Positions 1 through 6,405 of a stretch of 6,503 bases of DNA are shown piece after piece (the stretch's first letter is position 1; every line of letters starts with the position of its first letter). The translations under genes were made by a program, and so were the position numbers. The notes beneath the pieces are model-generated. The model was not told the origin of the DNA, searched no databases, and saw only the letters and a list, made by a program, of their open reading frames with translations. Location of the stretch: positions 1 to 6,503 of the forward strand of contig JAHEOG010000108.1 of assembly GCA_018609925.1 (NCBI GenBank), read 5' to 3'. Source of the DNA: Gammaproteobacteria bacterium. Its GTDB lineage: Bacteria; Pseudomonadota; Gammaproteobacteria; Thiohalorhabdales; Thiohalorhabdaceae.

Positions 1-545
1 AAGTGGAGCCGGTCCTGCGCTCCCTGGCCCCCGGGATCGATGCCGCCGGGCGGAGCCCGGGACGGGGAGGGGAGCCCGATCCCGAGGAGGTAGGCTATCT
101 CCATTGCGGCCCGAACGGGGCCGGACACTACGTCAAGATGGTCCACAATGGCATCGAGTACGGGATCATGCAGGCCTACGCCGAAGGCCTCGATCTCCTT
201 AGGAAGGCCGAGGGCGAAAAGGGTTCCGAGTCGGAAGGCTTGGATCTGGACCCGTCGGCCATTGCCGAGCTCTGGCGGCGGGGGAGCGTCATCGGCTCCT
301 GGCTGCTCGACCTTACGGCGGCTGCCCTGCATCGGGAGCCGGAGCTGTCCAGCTTCTCCGGCCGGGTGGCGGATTCCGGGGAAGGGCGCTGGACGGTCCA
401 GGAAGCCGTGGACCGTGGCGTTCCCGCCAATGTCCTGTCCGCGGCGCTGTATGCCCGGTTCCGCTCCCGGGGGACCCCCACCTATGGTGACCGCCTGCTC
501 TCCGCGATGCGCCGCGAGTTCGGAGGACACGGGGAAAGCAGCTAG
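1..545 (+). CDS. gnd: 6-phosphogluconate dehydrogenase (decarboxylating), C-terminal part; 5' end outside window
   Basis: The enzyme oxidatively decarboxylates 6-phosphogluconate to ribulose 5-phosphate in the cytoplasm, the last oxidative step of the pentose phosphate pathway. Full codons are read from position 3; the GTG there is most likely an internal valine, because the N-terminal Rossmann domain lies off the left edge. About 180 residues remain. The signature HYVKMVHNGIEYG spans fragment residues 42-54, with the expected catalytic lysine (K45) and glutamate (E52) seven residues apart, as in known 6PGDHs. The C-terminus, with FRSRGTPTYGDR and ending near EFGGH, is typical of the short (about 300-330 residue) bacterial form, often NAD-linked; the cofactor cannot be judged here because the nucleotide fold is missing. 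A Gly/Pro/Glu-rich spacer before GYLHCGP resembles one I recall from gamma-proteobacterial homologues. The stop is TAG at 543-545, 3 nt before zwf, so the two are surely co-transcribed. Confidence 0.95.
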   Translation, partial: VEPVLRSLAPGIDAAGRSPGRGGEPDPEEVGYLHCGPNGAGHYVKMVHNGIEYGIMQAYAEGLDLLRKAEGEKGSESEGLDLDPSAIAELWRRGSVIGSWLLDLTAAALHREPELSSFSGRVADSGEGRWTVQEAVDRGVPANVLSAALYARFRSRGTPTYGDRLLSAMRREFGGHGESS

Positions 546-548
546 ACC

Positions 549-2084
549 ATGAGCGCACCGGAAGAGCAGTCCCCCGAAATCGTCGAGACCCCGCGAGGGC
601 CCGCCTCTCCCTGTGTCCTGGTGATCTTCGGAGGGTCGGGGGACCTGGCCCAGCGCAAGCTGATCCCCGCTTTGTATAACCTGGCCGAGGAAGGCCTGCT
701 CCCCGAGCAGTTCGCTATCCTCGGGGTCGGTAGCACCGATCTGGGCGACCACGGCTACCGGGAGCGGATCGAATCCAACATCCCCGGCTACCTGACCACG
801 GAGTGCGATCCGCAGCGCTGGCGATGGTTCGCCGAGCGACTCCATTACGTGCAGGCCGACCTCGAGGACGGTGAGGCCTACAAGGCGTTGGCCAGCCGCC
901 TGGAAGAGGTCTCCGGGACCTTCCGGACCGGAGCCCGCTTCCTGTTCTACCTGGCCACCCCACCGGGGTTCTTCCAGACCATTGTCGAGCGGCTGGGCGC
1001 CGCGGGTCTGACCCGCGAGGACCGGGGCTGGCGAAGGGTGGTCATCGAGAAGCCCTTCGGCCACGACCTGGAAAGTGCCCGGGCCCTGAACGCGGCGATT
1101 GAGGCGGTTCTGGATGAGTCGCAGGTCTTTCGCATCGATCACTACCTCGGGAAGGAGACCGTCCAGAACCTGCTGGTCTTCCGCTTCGCCAACGGCATCT
1201 TCGAGCCCATCTGGAACCGCTTCTACGTGGACCACGTCCAGATCACTGTGGCGGAGACGGTGGGGGTGGAAGGGCGAGGGCGGTACTACGACCGAGCCGG
1301 GGCGCTGCGGGACATGGTGCCCAATCACCTACTCCAGCTCCTCTCCCTCACGGCCATGGAGCCCCCGAACTCCTTCGATGCCGACGTTGTACGCGACGAG
1401 AAGGCCAAGATCCTCCAGGCCATTCAGCCCATCGGCGAGGAGCAGGTTCTCCACCAAGCCGTTCGAGGGCAGTACGGGGCCGGGGAAATCGAGGGCCTAG
1501 GGGCTGCTCCGGGGTATCGCGAGGAGCCCGAAGTGGCCCCCCAGTCCCCAACCGAGACCTTCGCAGCCATGAAGCTCCTGATCGATAACTGGCGCTGGGC
1601 GGGGATCCCCTTCTATCTGCGCACGGGCAAGCGCATGCCCAAGCGGGTGACCGAGATCGCCATCCAGTTCAAGCGCGCCCCCCATGTGCTATTCCGCGGC
1701 ACCGGTGTCCACCACCTGCCCCCCAACCAGCTCCTGGTCCGGATTGCCCCCGAGGAGTCCATATCGATGCGGTTCGGGGCCAAGGTCCCCGGGCCGGGCC
1801 TGCGCATGGGCAACGTCGAAATGGACTTCGCCTACGCCAACTACTTCGGTGCGACCCCCGCCACGGGATACGAGACCTTGCTCTACGATGCCATGAACGG
1901 GGAGGCTATCCTGTTCCAGCGGGCGGACAGCGTGGAGCTGGGGTGGCAGGTCATCCAGCCCATCCTCGACGTGTGGGGCGCCCTGACCCCCCGGACCTTC
2001 CCCAATTACCCCGCCGGTTCCTGGGGACCCTGGGAGGCGGATGAGCTGTTGGCCCAGGACGGACGGGCCTGGAGGAAGTGCTGA
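549..2084 (+). CDS. zwf: Glucose-6-phosphate 1-dehydrogenase
   Basis: This cytoplasmic enzyme oxidises glucose 6-phosphate to 6-phosphogluconolactone with reduction of NAD(P), the entry step of the oxidative pentose phosphate pathway. The 511-residue product is full length for the family (about 490-510). The N-terminal dinucleotide-binding fingerprint GGSGDLAQRK is at residues 28-37. The substrate-binding signature RIDHYLGKE is at 195-203 (D197, H198, K202). H260 in MVPNHLLQ corresponds to the catalytic base: recalled Leuconostoc numbering D177/H240 has the same 63-residue separation. The ATG at 549 follows the gnd stop by 3 nt. Its ribosome site is mediocre (GGGGA at 531-535, 13 nt away), which suggests reliance on ribosomes finishing gnd. 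The roughly 20 residues before the fingerprint are Pro/Glu-rich and unremarkable. The stop TGA at 2082-2084 overlaps the glk start. Confidence 0.98.
   Translation: MSAPEEQSPEIVETPRGPASPCVLVIFGGSGDLAQRKLIPALYNLAEEGLLPEQFAILGVGSTDLGDHGYRERIESNIPGYLTTECDPQRWRWFAERLHYVQADLEDGEAYKALASRLEEVSGTFRTGARFLFYLATPPGFFQTIVERLGAAGLTREDRGWRRVVIEKPFGHDLESARALNAAIEAVLDESQVFRIDHYLGKETVQNLLVFRFANGIFEPIWNRFYVDHVQITVAETVGVEGRGRYYDRAGALRDMVPNHLLQLLSLTAMEPPNSFDADVVRDEKAKILQAIQPIGEEQVLHQAVRGQYGAGEIEGLGAAPGYREEPEVAPQSPTETFAAMKLLIDNWRWAGIPFYLRTGKRMPKRVTEIAIQFKRAPHVLFRGTGVHHLPPNQLLVRIAPEESISMRFGAKVPGPGLRMGNVEMDFAYANYFGATPATGYETLLYDAMNGEAILFQRADSVELGWQVIQPILDVWGALTPRTFPNYPAGSWGPWEADELLAQDGRAWRKC
2071..2076 (+). promoter_or_regulatory. 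Ribosome binding site of glk, inside the zwf 3' end
   Basis: GGAGGA lies 7 nt before the ATG at 2084 and only 1 nt before an in-frame GTG at 2078. The spacing therefore selects the ATG. That ATG forms a TGATG stop/start overlap with zwf, an arrangement known to support translational coupling. The glucokinase residue numbering obtained from this ATG also fits. Confidence 0.8.
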
Positions 2085-3070
2085 TGGAAGTCCTCGCCGG
2101 CGATGTGGGGGGCACCAAGACCCGTCTGGCCCGGGTCCGGGTGGGGGAGAGCTTCCTGCGCGTGCTCGATGAGGCCGAATTCCCCAGCGCCGGCTACCCC
2201 TGCCTAGGCGATATCCTGATCGCTTATTTCCGCCGCTCGCCGGGGGAGGTGAGGGCCGCCGCCTTCGGAGTCCCCGGCCCGGTCTTCCGGGGCCGAGCCC
2301 AGATCACCAATCTCCCCTGGGAGCTCTCCGCCTCGGAGCTGGTGGAGGTCCTCGGGACTCAACAGGTTTCCCGCATCAACGACCTGGAAGCGACCGCCCA
2401 CGGCATCGGCGAGCTGGACCCCAACAGCCTGCAGACATTGGCTCCGGGTGTTCCGGATGCCCAGGGCAACGCGGCCTTGATTGCCCCCGGGACGGGGCTG
2501 GGCGAGGCGGGGCTCTACTGGGATGGCACCCGCTTGCGGCCCTTTGCGACGGAAGGCGGCCATGCCGACTTTGCCCCCACCGATGCCACCGATTACGCCC
2601 TGCATAGCCACCTGGCTGAACGTTTCGGTCACGTGAGCTGGGAGAAGGTCCTATCCGGGCCGGGGCTGGTCAACGTGCACGATTTCCTGCGGGTCTACCG
2701 AGAGAGTCCCCTTCCGGAGTGGCTGGAGGAGGAAATGCAGGAGCGGGGGCAAGCCGCTGCCATTACCAACGCGGCGGAGGGACGGTCTTGCCCGGTCTGC
2801 CGTGAGGCCATGGATCGGTTCGTTGGCTATTTCGGGGCCGAGGCCGGCAACCTCGCTCTGAAGGTCATGGCCTTTGGGGGGATCTACCTGGGCGGAGGCA
2901 TTGTGCCACGGATCGAAGGGCGGCTCCTGAAACCGGATTTCCTGGCGGCCCTACGCGACAAGGGGCGGTTGGGCGCCATGCTGGAACAGATCCCGGTACG
3001 CCTTATCCGGGATGATCGGGCCGCCCTGTTGGGGGCGGCCCGCTTCGCCGGGTTGGCCGAAGCCCAATAA
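2084..3070 (+). CDS. glk: Glucokinase, E. coli Glk family (non-ROK)
   Basis: The enzyme phosphorylates glucose to glucose 6-phosphate with ATP in the cytoplasm. The product is 328 residues from the ATG at 2084, close to the usual 320-330. The N-terminal phosphate loop AGDVGGTKTRLA is at residues 5-16. N99-D100 (INDLEA) supply the catalytic Asp. E157 and H160 (EGGHADF) and E187 (WEKVLSGPGL) are glucose-binding positions. As I recall them, these numbers equal those of E. coli Glk exactly, which supports this start over the upstream GTG. A C-terminal GGIYLGGGIVPR segment completes the ATP-binding fold. The CPVC motif (C236/C239) has a counterpart in E. coli Glk and is not an anomaly. The gene overlaps zwf by 1 nt and precedes the invertase, so its glucose probably comes from sucrose. 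No PTS or sugar transporter is seen nearby. Confidence 0.97.
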   Translation: MEVLAGDVGGTKTRLARVRVGESFLRVLDEAEFPSAGYPCLGDILIAYFRRSPGEVRAAAFGVPGPVFRGRAQITNLPWELSASELVEVLGTQQVSRINDLEATAHGIGELDPNSLQTLAPGVPDAQGNAALIAPGTGLGEAGLYWDGTRLRPFATEGGHADFAPTDATDYALHSHLAERFGHVSWEKVLSGPGLVNVHDFLRVYRESPLPEWLEEEMQERGQAAAITNAAEGRSCPVCREAMDRFVGYFGAEAGNLALKVMAFGGIYLGGGIVPRIEGRLLKPDFLAALRDKGRLGAMLEQIPVRLIRDDRAALLGAARFAGLAEAQ

Positions 3071-3073
3071 TAC

Positions 3074-3079
3074 GGAAGG
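3074..3079 (+). promoter_or_regulatory. Ribosome binding site of the GH100 invertase gene
   Basis: GGAAGG lies in the short spacer after the glk stop, 10 nt before the ATG at 3090. It fixes that ATG as the start. An earlier in-frame ATG at 3012 would overlap glk by 59 nt and add a Pro/Gly-rich stretch that is just the shadow of glk. Confidence 0.65.
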
Positions 3080-3089
3080 TCGAGCCCCC

Positions 3090-4508
3090 ATGGACTTGCA
3101 AGGCCAAAGCAGCGGGGATGACCCCGGGGCCCATGAGCTTACCAATGCCCGCCGATTCCTGGATCAGGCCGAGGTGGCCTTTCGGGGCGAGCCGGTGGGC
3201 ACGGTGGCCAGCCTCGATCCCGGCGCCGGTGCGGATGCCCTCAATTACGACCAGGTGTTTGTCCGGGACTTCGTCCCGGTGGCCTTGCTCCGATTGGCGG
3301 AGGGCCGGGCCGGGGTGGTTCGGCATTTCTTGGAGGCCGCTCGAGAGCTGCAGGCCCAGGGGGATTCCCTGTATTGCTATCGCCCGGGGGCCGGCCTGAT
3401 CCCTGCCAGCTTCAAGGTGGCGGAGAACGGTCAATCCCTGGTCCCCGGTTACGGGGGGCATGCCATCGGACGGGTGGCGCCGGTGGATTCGAGCCTTTGG
3501 TGGCTGTACCTGTTGCGGGTCTATACCCGGGCCACCGGGGACTGGGATCTGGCCCAGCGGGACGACTTCCAGGTGGCGATCCGACGCGTTCTGGATCTTT
3601 GCCTCACCGGCCGGTTCGATATGTATCCCACCCTGCTGGTCCCCGACGGCTCCTTCATGGTGGATCGGCGCATGGGGGTGTATGGCTATCCCCTGGAGGT
3701 CCAGGTCCTATTCCTCATGGCGCTGCGCTCCGCCGATGAGCTCCTGGCGGCGACGGGTGAAGGTCCCGTTTACCGGGAGGCGGTCCAGGACCGTATCGGG
3801 AAGCTGGTCTACTTCCTCCGCACCTTCTACTGGCTGGACCTGCCCACGCTCAACCGGATGTATCGGGCCGGTACCGAGGAGTACGGCCTGGACGCCATGA
3901 ATGCGTTCAATATCGTACCGGGGTCCATACCGGGCTGGCTGCTGGAATGGCTCCCGGAAAACGGGGGCTACTTCGCGGGCAACCTGGGGCCCTCCCGTCT
4001 GGATTTCCGCTTCTTCTCCCAGGGCAATCTGCTTGCCGTCCTTTCGGGATTGGCGGATCCCCATCAAGCCCAGGCGATCCTGGAGCTGGTCTCCGCGAGG
4101 GCCCAGGACCTTTTCGGAGCCATGCCGATCAAGATCTGCTTCCCGGCAATGGAGGACCAGGAGTGGCGAACGATGACCGGTGGGGATCCCAAGAATACCC
4201 CCTGGTCGTATCACAACGGTGGTAGCTGGCCCGTCCTGCTGTGGGCTCTTGCGGCCGCCGGAGTCCAGTTGGGCCGCTCGGGGCTCGTCCAGAGCGCTCT
4301 CGATGCGGCCCTGCCGCGCCTTCAGGAGACCCGGTGGCCGGAGTACTTCGACGGTCGCGACGGTCGCCTGGTGGGCAAGGAAGCGAGGCTCTTCCAGAGC
4401 TGGTCCATGGCCGGTCCCTTGCTGGCGGAGTGCCTGCTGAGTACGGGGGAGCCGCTGGGCTCGGCCGTCTTCACCGAGGAGATCCTCCCCGAGGCCTGCC
4501 CCGTCTAG
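3090..4508 (+). CDS. Neutral/alkaline invertase, glycoside hydrolase family 100
   Basis: The protein is predicted to hydrolyse sucrose to glucose and fructose in the cytoplasm; no signal peptide is visible. The 472-residue product matches cyanobacterial and plant-core GH100 enzymes (roughly 450-480 residues) with an all-helical toroid fold. Family-like blocks run in order: LNYDQVFVRDF (51-61), VDSSLWW (132-138), MVDRRMGVYGYPLEVQ (190-205), DAMNAFNIVPG (268-278), YHNGGSWP (374-381) and WPEYFDG (416-422). D192 and E418 are 226 residues apart, the same separation as the catalytic D188/E414 pair I recall for Anabaena InvA, so both catalytic residues appear intact. The gene starts 19 nt after glk and ends 8 nt before pgl, inside an otherwise pure oxidative pentose phosphate operon. 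It presumably supplies glucose to Glk. GH100 also has poorly characterised bacterial members, so activity on a related glucoside cannot be excluded. Confidence 0.9.
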   Translation: MDLQGQSSGDDPGAHELTNARRFLDQAEVAFRGEPVGTVASLDPGAGADALNYDQVFVRDFVPVALLRLAEGRAGVVRHFLEAARELQAQGDSLYCYRPGAGLIPASFKVAENGQSLVPGYGGHAIGRVAPVDSSLWWLYLLRVYTRATGDWDLAQRDDFQVAIRRVLDLCLTGRFDMYPTLLVPDGSFMVDRRMGVYGYPLEVQVLFLMALRSADELLAATGEGPVYREAVQDRIGKLVYFLRTFYWLDLPTLNRMYRAGTEEYGLDAMNAFNIVPGSIPGWLLEWLPENGGYFAGNLGPSRLDFRFFSQGNLLAVLSGLADPHQAQAILELVSARAQDLFGAMPIKICFPAMEDQEWRTMTGGDPKNTPWSYHNGGSWPVLLWALAAAGVQLGRSGLVQSALDAALPRLQETRWPEYFDGRDGRLVGKEARLFQSWSMAGPLLAECLLSTGEPLGSAVFTEEILPEACPV

Positions 4509-4516
4509 GTCAATCT

Positions 4517-5251
4517 GTGCCCGCACCCGAGCTCGTCATACGAGAGACCTCCGATCACCTCTTCGCCGAGGCGGCCCACCGCCTGATCGCTGCCGCCGAC
4601 GAGGATGCGGCGGCTCGTGGTGCCTTCCACCTGGCGATGTCGGGCGGATCCACGCCCGAGGGGCTCTATCGGCTGCTTGCTGGCCCGCCCTGGGAGGGAA
4701 AGATCCCGTGGGACAGGCTCCACGTCTGGTTCGGGGACGAGCGCTGCGTCCCTCCCGGGGATCCCGCCAGCAACTACCGCATGGCCCGGGAGGCTTGGCT
4801 GGACCAGACTCCCCTGCCCGAGGACCGCGTCCACCGCATGCCCGGTGAGGCCCCTCCCGAGGAAGGGGCGCAGTCCTATGCCCAGGAGCTTGCCCAGCAC
4901 CTCCCCCTTGCCCCCGACGGGACCCCGGTTTTCGATCTCGTCCTGCTGGGTCTGGGCTCGGACGGTCACGTGGCATCCCTCTTCCCCGGGACCGAGGCGT
5001 TGCAGGCAAGCTCGCCCGTTGCTGCGAACTATGTCCCTGCCCTGCAAGTTTGGCGGCTGACGATCACCTTGCCGGTAATAAACGCCGCTCGGCGGGTTTG
5101 GCTTCTGGTCACCGGCCCCGAAAAGGCCGCGATAATCGCCCGCGCACGCCAGGGAGGAAGTGAGCAGTCCCTTCCCGTTCGGTGCCTCGAGCCCGGGGGG
5201 CAATGGCTATGGCTACTGGATCGAAAGGCGGCCGGCCACCTCGACGAGTAA
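4517..5251 (+). CDS. pgl: 6-phosphogluconolactonase, DevB/SOL family
   Basis: The enzyme hydrolyses 6-phospho-glucono-1,5-lactone to 6-phosphogluconate, linking zwf to gnd. The product is 244 residues, typical of the DevB type and unrelated to the beta-propeller YbhE type. Motifs are SGGSTP (42-47), WFGDERCV with D74-E75-R76, SNYRM (85-89) and GLGSDGHVASLFP (145-157), whose H151 is the probable catalytic histidine. The GTG at 4517 is chosen because it lies 8 nt after the invertase stop and gives a normal N-terminus. A weak AGG at 4507-4509 sits 7 nt upstream. The open frame continues back into the invertase gene, but that part is shadow. The modest ribosome site suggests translation is helped by ribosomes leaving the invertase. 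This looks like the last gene of the operon, since a 97-nt gap follows, though no terminator is seen there. Confidence 0.95.
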   Translation: MPAPELVIRETSDHLFAEAAHRLIAAADEDAAARGAFHLAMSGGSTPEGLYRLLAGPPWEGKIPWDRLHVWFGDERCVPPGDPASNYRMAREAWLDQTPLPEDRVHRMPGEAPPEEGAQSYAQELAQHLPLAPDGTPVFDLVLLGLGSDGHVASLFPGTEALQASSPVAANYVPALQVWRLTITLPVINAARRVWLLVTGPEKAAIIARARQGGSEQSLPVRCLEPGGQWLWLLDRKAAGHLDE

Positions 5252-5288
5252 CCAGAGGCCCGAAACTGCGGCACAGGAGCCCTCGTAA

Positions 5289-5321
5289 ATGGGAAAGACG
5301 CCTAAGGAGGACCACCGATAA
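5289..5321 (+). CDS. Possible ten-codon leader ORF upstream of the lipoprotein gene
   Basis: ATG at 5289 to TAA at 5319-5321 encodes MGKTPKEDHR. AGGAG at 5275-5279 lies 9 nt upstream, a normal spacing. The ORF ends 27 nt before the lipoprotein start and contains a perfect TAAGGAGG within its codons. It is short enough to arise by chance, and it has no run of a single amino acid as in attenuation peptides. I list it only because it has both a ribosome site and a suggestive position. Confidence 0.15.
   Translation: MGKTPKEDHR
5303..5310 (+). promoter_or_regulatory. Perfect Shine-Dalgarno sequence without a start codon at normal spacing
   Basis: TAAGGAGG is fully complementary to the canonical 16S rRNA 3' tail. 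No ATG, GTG or TTG occurs within the next 15 nt; the first ATG is the lipoprotein start at 5349, 38 nt away. The lipoprotein gene has its own site at 5335-5341. The element may be a standby ribosome site, a remnant of an earlier start, or chance. The sequence match is direct; any function is inference. Confidence 0.3.
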
Positions 5322-5334
5322 TTCCGTCCAGCTC

Positions 5335-5341
5335 AAGGGAG
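5335..5341 (+). promoter_or_regulatory. Ribosome binding site of the lipoprotein gene
   Basis: AAGGGAG sits 7 nt before the ATG at 5349. The next in-frame ATG, at 5361, would be 19 nt away and is less likely. Either start leaves the signal peptide usable. Confidence 0.7.
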
Positions 5342-5348
5342 AGCTCCG

Positions 5349-6362
5349 ATGGCAGTTTCGATGAATCACCTCGTGAAAGGGATCATGGCTCCGGTCCTGG
5401 CCGTGGCCGGGGCGGGGATCCTGGCCGCGGGCTGCGGAACCATGCAGGCCGAGGCGGACTCGGCCGGCAACCCGGATAAGAGGGCCAAAAAGGCCCAGAA
5501 GATCCAGAAGCTCCAGGAAAAGGTCCCTTACGATGGGTACTTGGAGGCCCATAAGGGGGAGCAGAATCCCCTCGGGCTTCTGGGAGGTCCCATCGAGGCC
5601 AAGGTGACCCAGGGAGGGGGCGGGGTCTTCGTTGCCCTTCCCGCCAAGCGCGAGCTCGATCCTCGGGTGTTCGGGTCCCCAAAGATGCCCCGTGCCTTTG
5701 CCGGCACCCCGGGCATGAGCGGTGTTCCTCCCATGGCGCGAGGGGTCTCCGATGGTCAGTACACTCGGATGAAAAAGCCCTCCCCCTTCGGCAACAAGTA
5801 TAAGGTGATGCAAAGGGGCAGCATGAGCCTGCGGGCGGTGGACGCCACCGCAACGGATGCGGGGCGCACCGACGATGAGGTCCGGTTCCGGGCGAGCTGG
5901 GAGGATTCGGCTGGAAACACCTATTCAGTGCGCTGCTGCCGCATGCTCGCCAGCCATGGGATGGAATACCCCACCTTCGGCGGGGTCGTGACCAACCACA
6001 TCCTGCACGGCTCCAGCCGGATCGGTACCCCGCTCATGCCGACCGAGTACACCTATCTGGCCTTCTGGGGCATGGGCGAGGTCCGCAAGAACGGCGAGGT
6101 CGTTGATAAGCCCCGCTTGGTCCACGGCATGCTGACCGAGTACGTGCGCAAGGAAGGCTATAAGCTGGCCTTCGACCACGAGGTCAACCCCACCAAGCGC
6201 CACTTCCACCTGATGGTGCCCCCCATGAAGCCGCTCCCGGACCAGGACCAATACGAGCACAAGAACGTCAAGACCGGCTTCTCCCTACCCAACGGCAAGG
6301 AGCTGCCGTTCTGGCACGTGATGTTCGGGAGCCTGGATATCCAGGCGCAGCGCAGGGGCTGA
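5349..6362 (+). CDS. Predicted lipoprotein of unknown function with His/Met-rich C-terminal domain
   Basis: I do not recognise this 337-residue protein. Residues 1-28 look like a lipoprotein signal peptide: K10, a hydrophobic core from I12 to A27, then ILAAGC with the lipidated Cys at 29. Ala rather than Leu at -3 makes the lipobox slightly atypical. G30 at +2 gives no inner-membrane retention signal, so outer-membrane anchoring is plausible. Residues 43-58 are Lys/Gln-rich and could form a short helix. Residues 86-160 are Gly/Pro/Met-rich with GGGG at 89-92, probably an extended linker. Residues 175-330 look like a compact beta-rich domain with C196-C197 and nine histidines at 203, 217, 220, 259, 277, 285, 287, 304 and 323, several close to methionines (M199, M205, M261, M289, M293, M325). 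This suggests, without proving, metal binding in the periplasm. It lies 97 nt beyond pgl and may be a separate transcription unit with the hairpin at 6378-6405. It is clearly a real gene by codon pattern and signals. Confidence 0.85.
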   Translation: MAVSMNHLVKGIMAPVLAVAGAGILAAGCGTMQAEADSAGNPDKRAKKAQKIQKLQEKVPYDGYLEAHKGEQNPLGLLGGPIEAKVTQGGGGVFVALPAKRELDPRVFGSPKMPRAFAGTPGMSGVPPMARGVSDGQYTRMKKPSPFGNKYKVMQRGSMSLRAVDATATDAGRTDDEVRFRASWEDSAGNTYSVRCCRMLASHGMEYPTFGGVVTNHILHGSSRIGTPLMPTEYTYLAFWGMGEVRKNGEVVDKPRLVHGMLTEYVRKEGYKLAFDHEVNPTKRHFHLMVPPMKPLPDQDQYEHKNVKTGFSLPNGKELPFWHVMFGSLDIQAQRRG

Positions 6363-6377
6363 GCCCAAGGGCCTCGG

Positions 6378-6405
6378 AAAGGGCTGGCCCTCAGGGCCGG
6401 CCTTT
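6378..6405 (+). terminator. Probable intrinsic terminator after the lipoprotein gene
   Basis: Fifteen nt after the stop codon an inverted repeat pairs AAAGG with CCTTT and GGCCC with GGGCC around a TCA loop. A C-G and a T-G pair and one bulged G lie between the two stem halves, giving about 12 pairs. The 5' A and 3' T tracts are part of the stem. After it the sequence runs GACGGGCC and then TTTT at 6414-6417, so the U-tract is short and displaced. The second GGGCC (6409-6413) could instead pair with GGCCC (6386-6390), placing the TTTT directly after that stem. Confidence 0.55.

Noticed and set aside
33..92. Gly/Pro/Glu-rich insertion in 6-phosphogluconate dehydrogenase
   Set aside because: A similar spacer before the GYLHCGP block is familiar from other gamma-proteobacterial short-type enzymes, so it is not a novelty.
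2078..2083. GTG start for glucokinase two codons upstream
   Set aside because: It lies only 1 nt from the GGAGGA ribosome site. The ATG at 2084 has correct spacing and fits recalled Glk numbering.
2789..2800. CxxC motif in glucokinase as a possible unusual metal site
   Set aside because: A Cys-x-x-Cys occurs at the corresponding place in E. coli Glk as I remember it, so it is ordinary for the family.
3012..3089. Upstream start for the invertase, overlapping glk
   Set aside because: The added residues are Pro/Gly/Trp-rich shadow of glk. The ATG at 3090 has its own ribosome site and gives the family's usual length.
3708..4526. 272-codon open frame on the - strand across the invertase gene
   Set aside because: It is antisense to a clear GH100 gene. 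The translation is Arg/Gly/Gln-rich with no recognisable motif, as expected for the complement of GC-rich coding DNA.
4505..5203. 232-codon - strand frame across pgl
   Set aside because: It is the complement of a well-supported pgl gene, with low-complexity Gly/Arg/Pro composition and no motif.
5294..5322. GATAAT at 5317-5322 as a -10 element for the lipoprotein gene
   Set aside because: No -35-like hexamer lies 16-18 nt upstream, and the match overlaps the mini-ORF stop. It is not supportable alone.
5109..5813. 234-codon - strand frame spanning the pgl/lipoprotein junction
   Set aside because: It covers two real + strand genes and their spacer, and the product shows no domain. It is a composition artefact.
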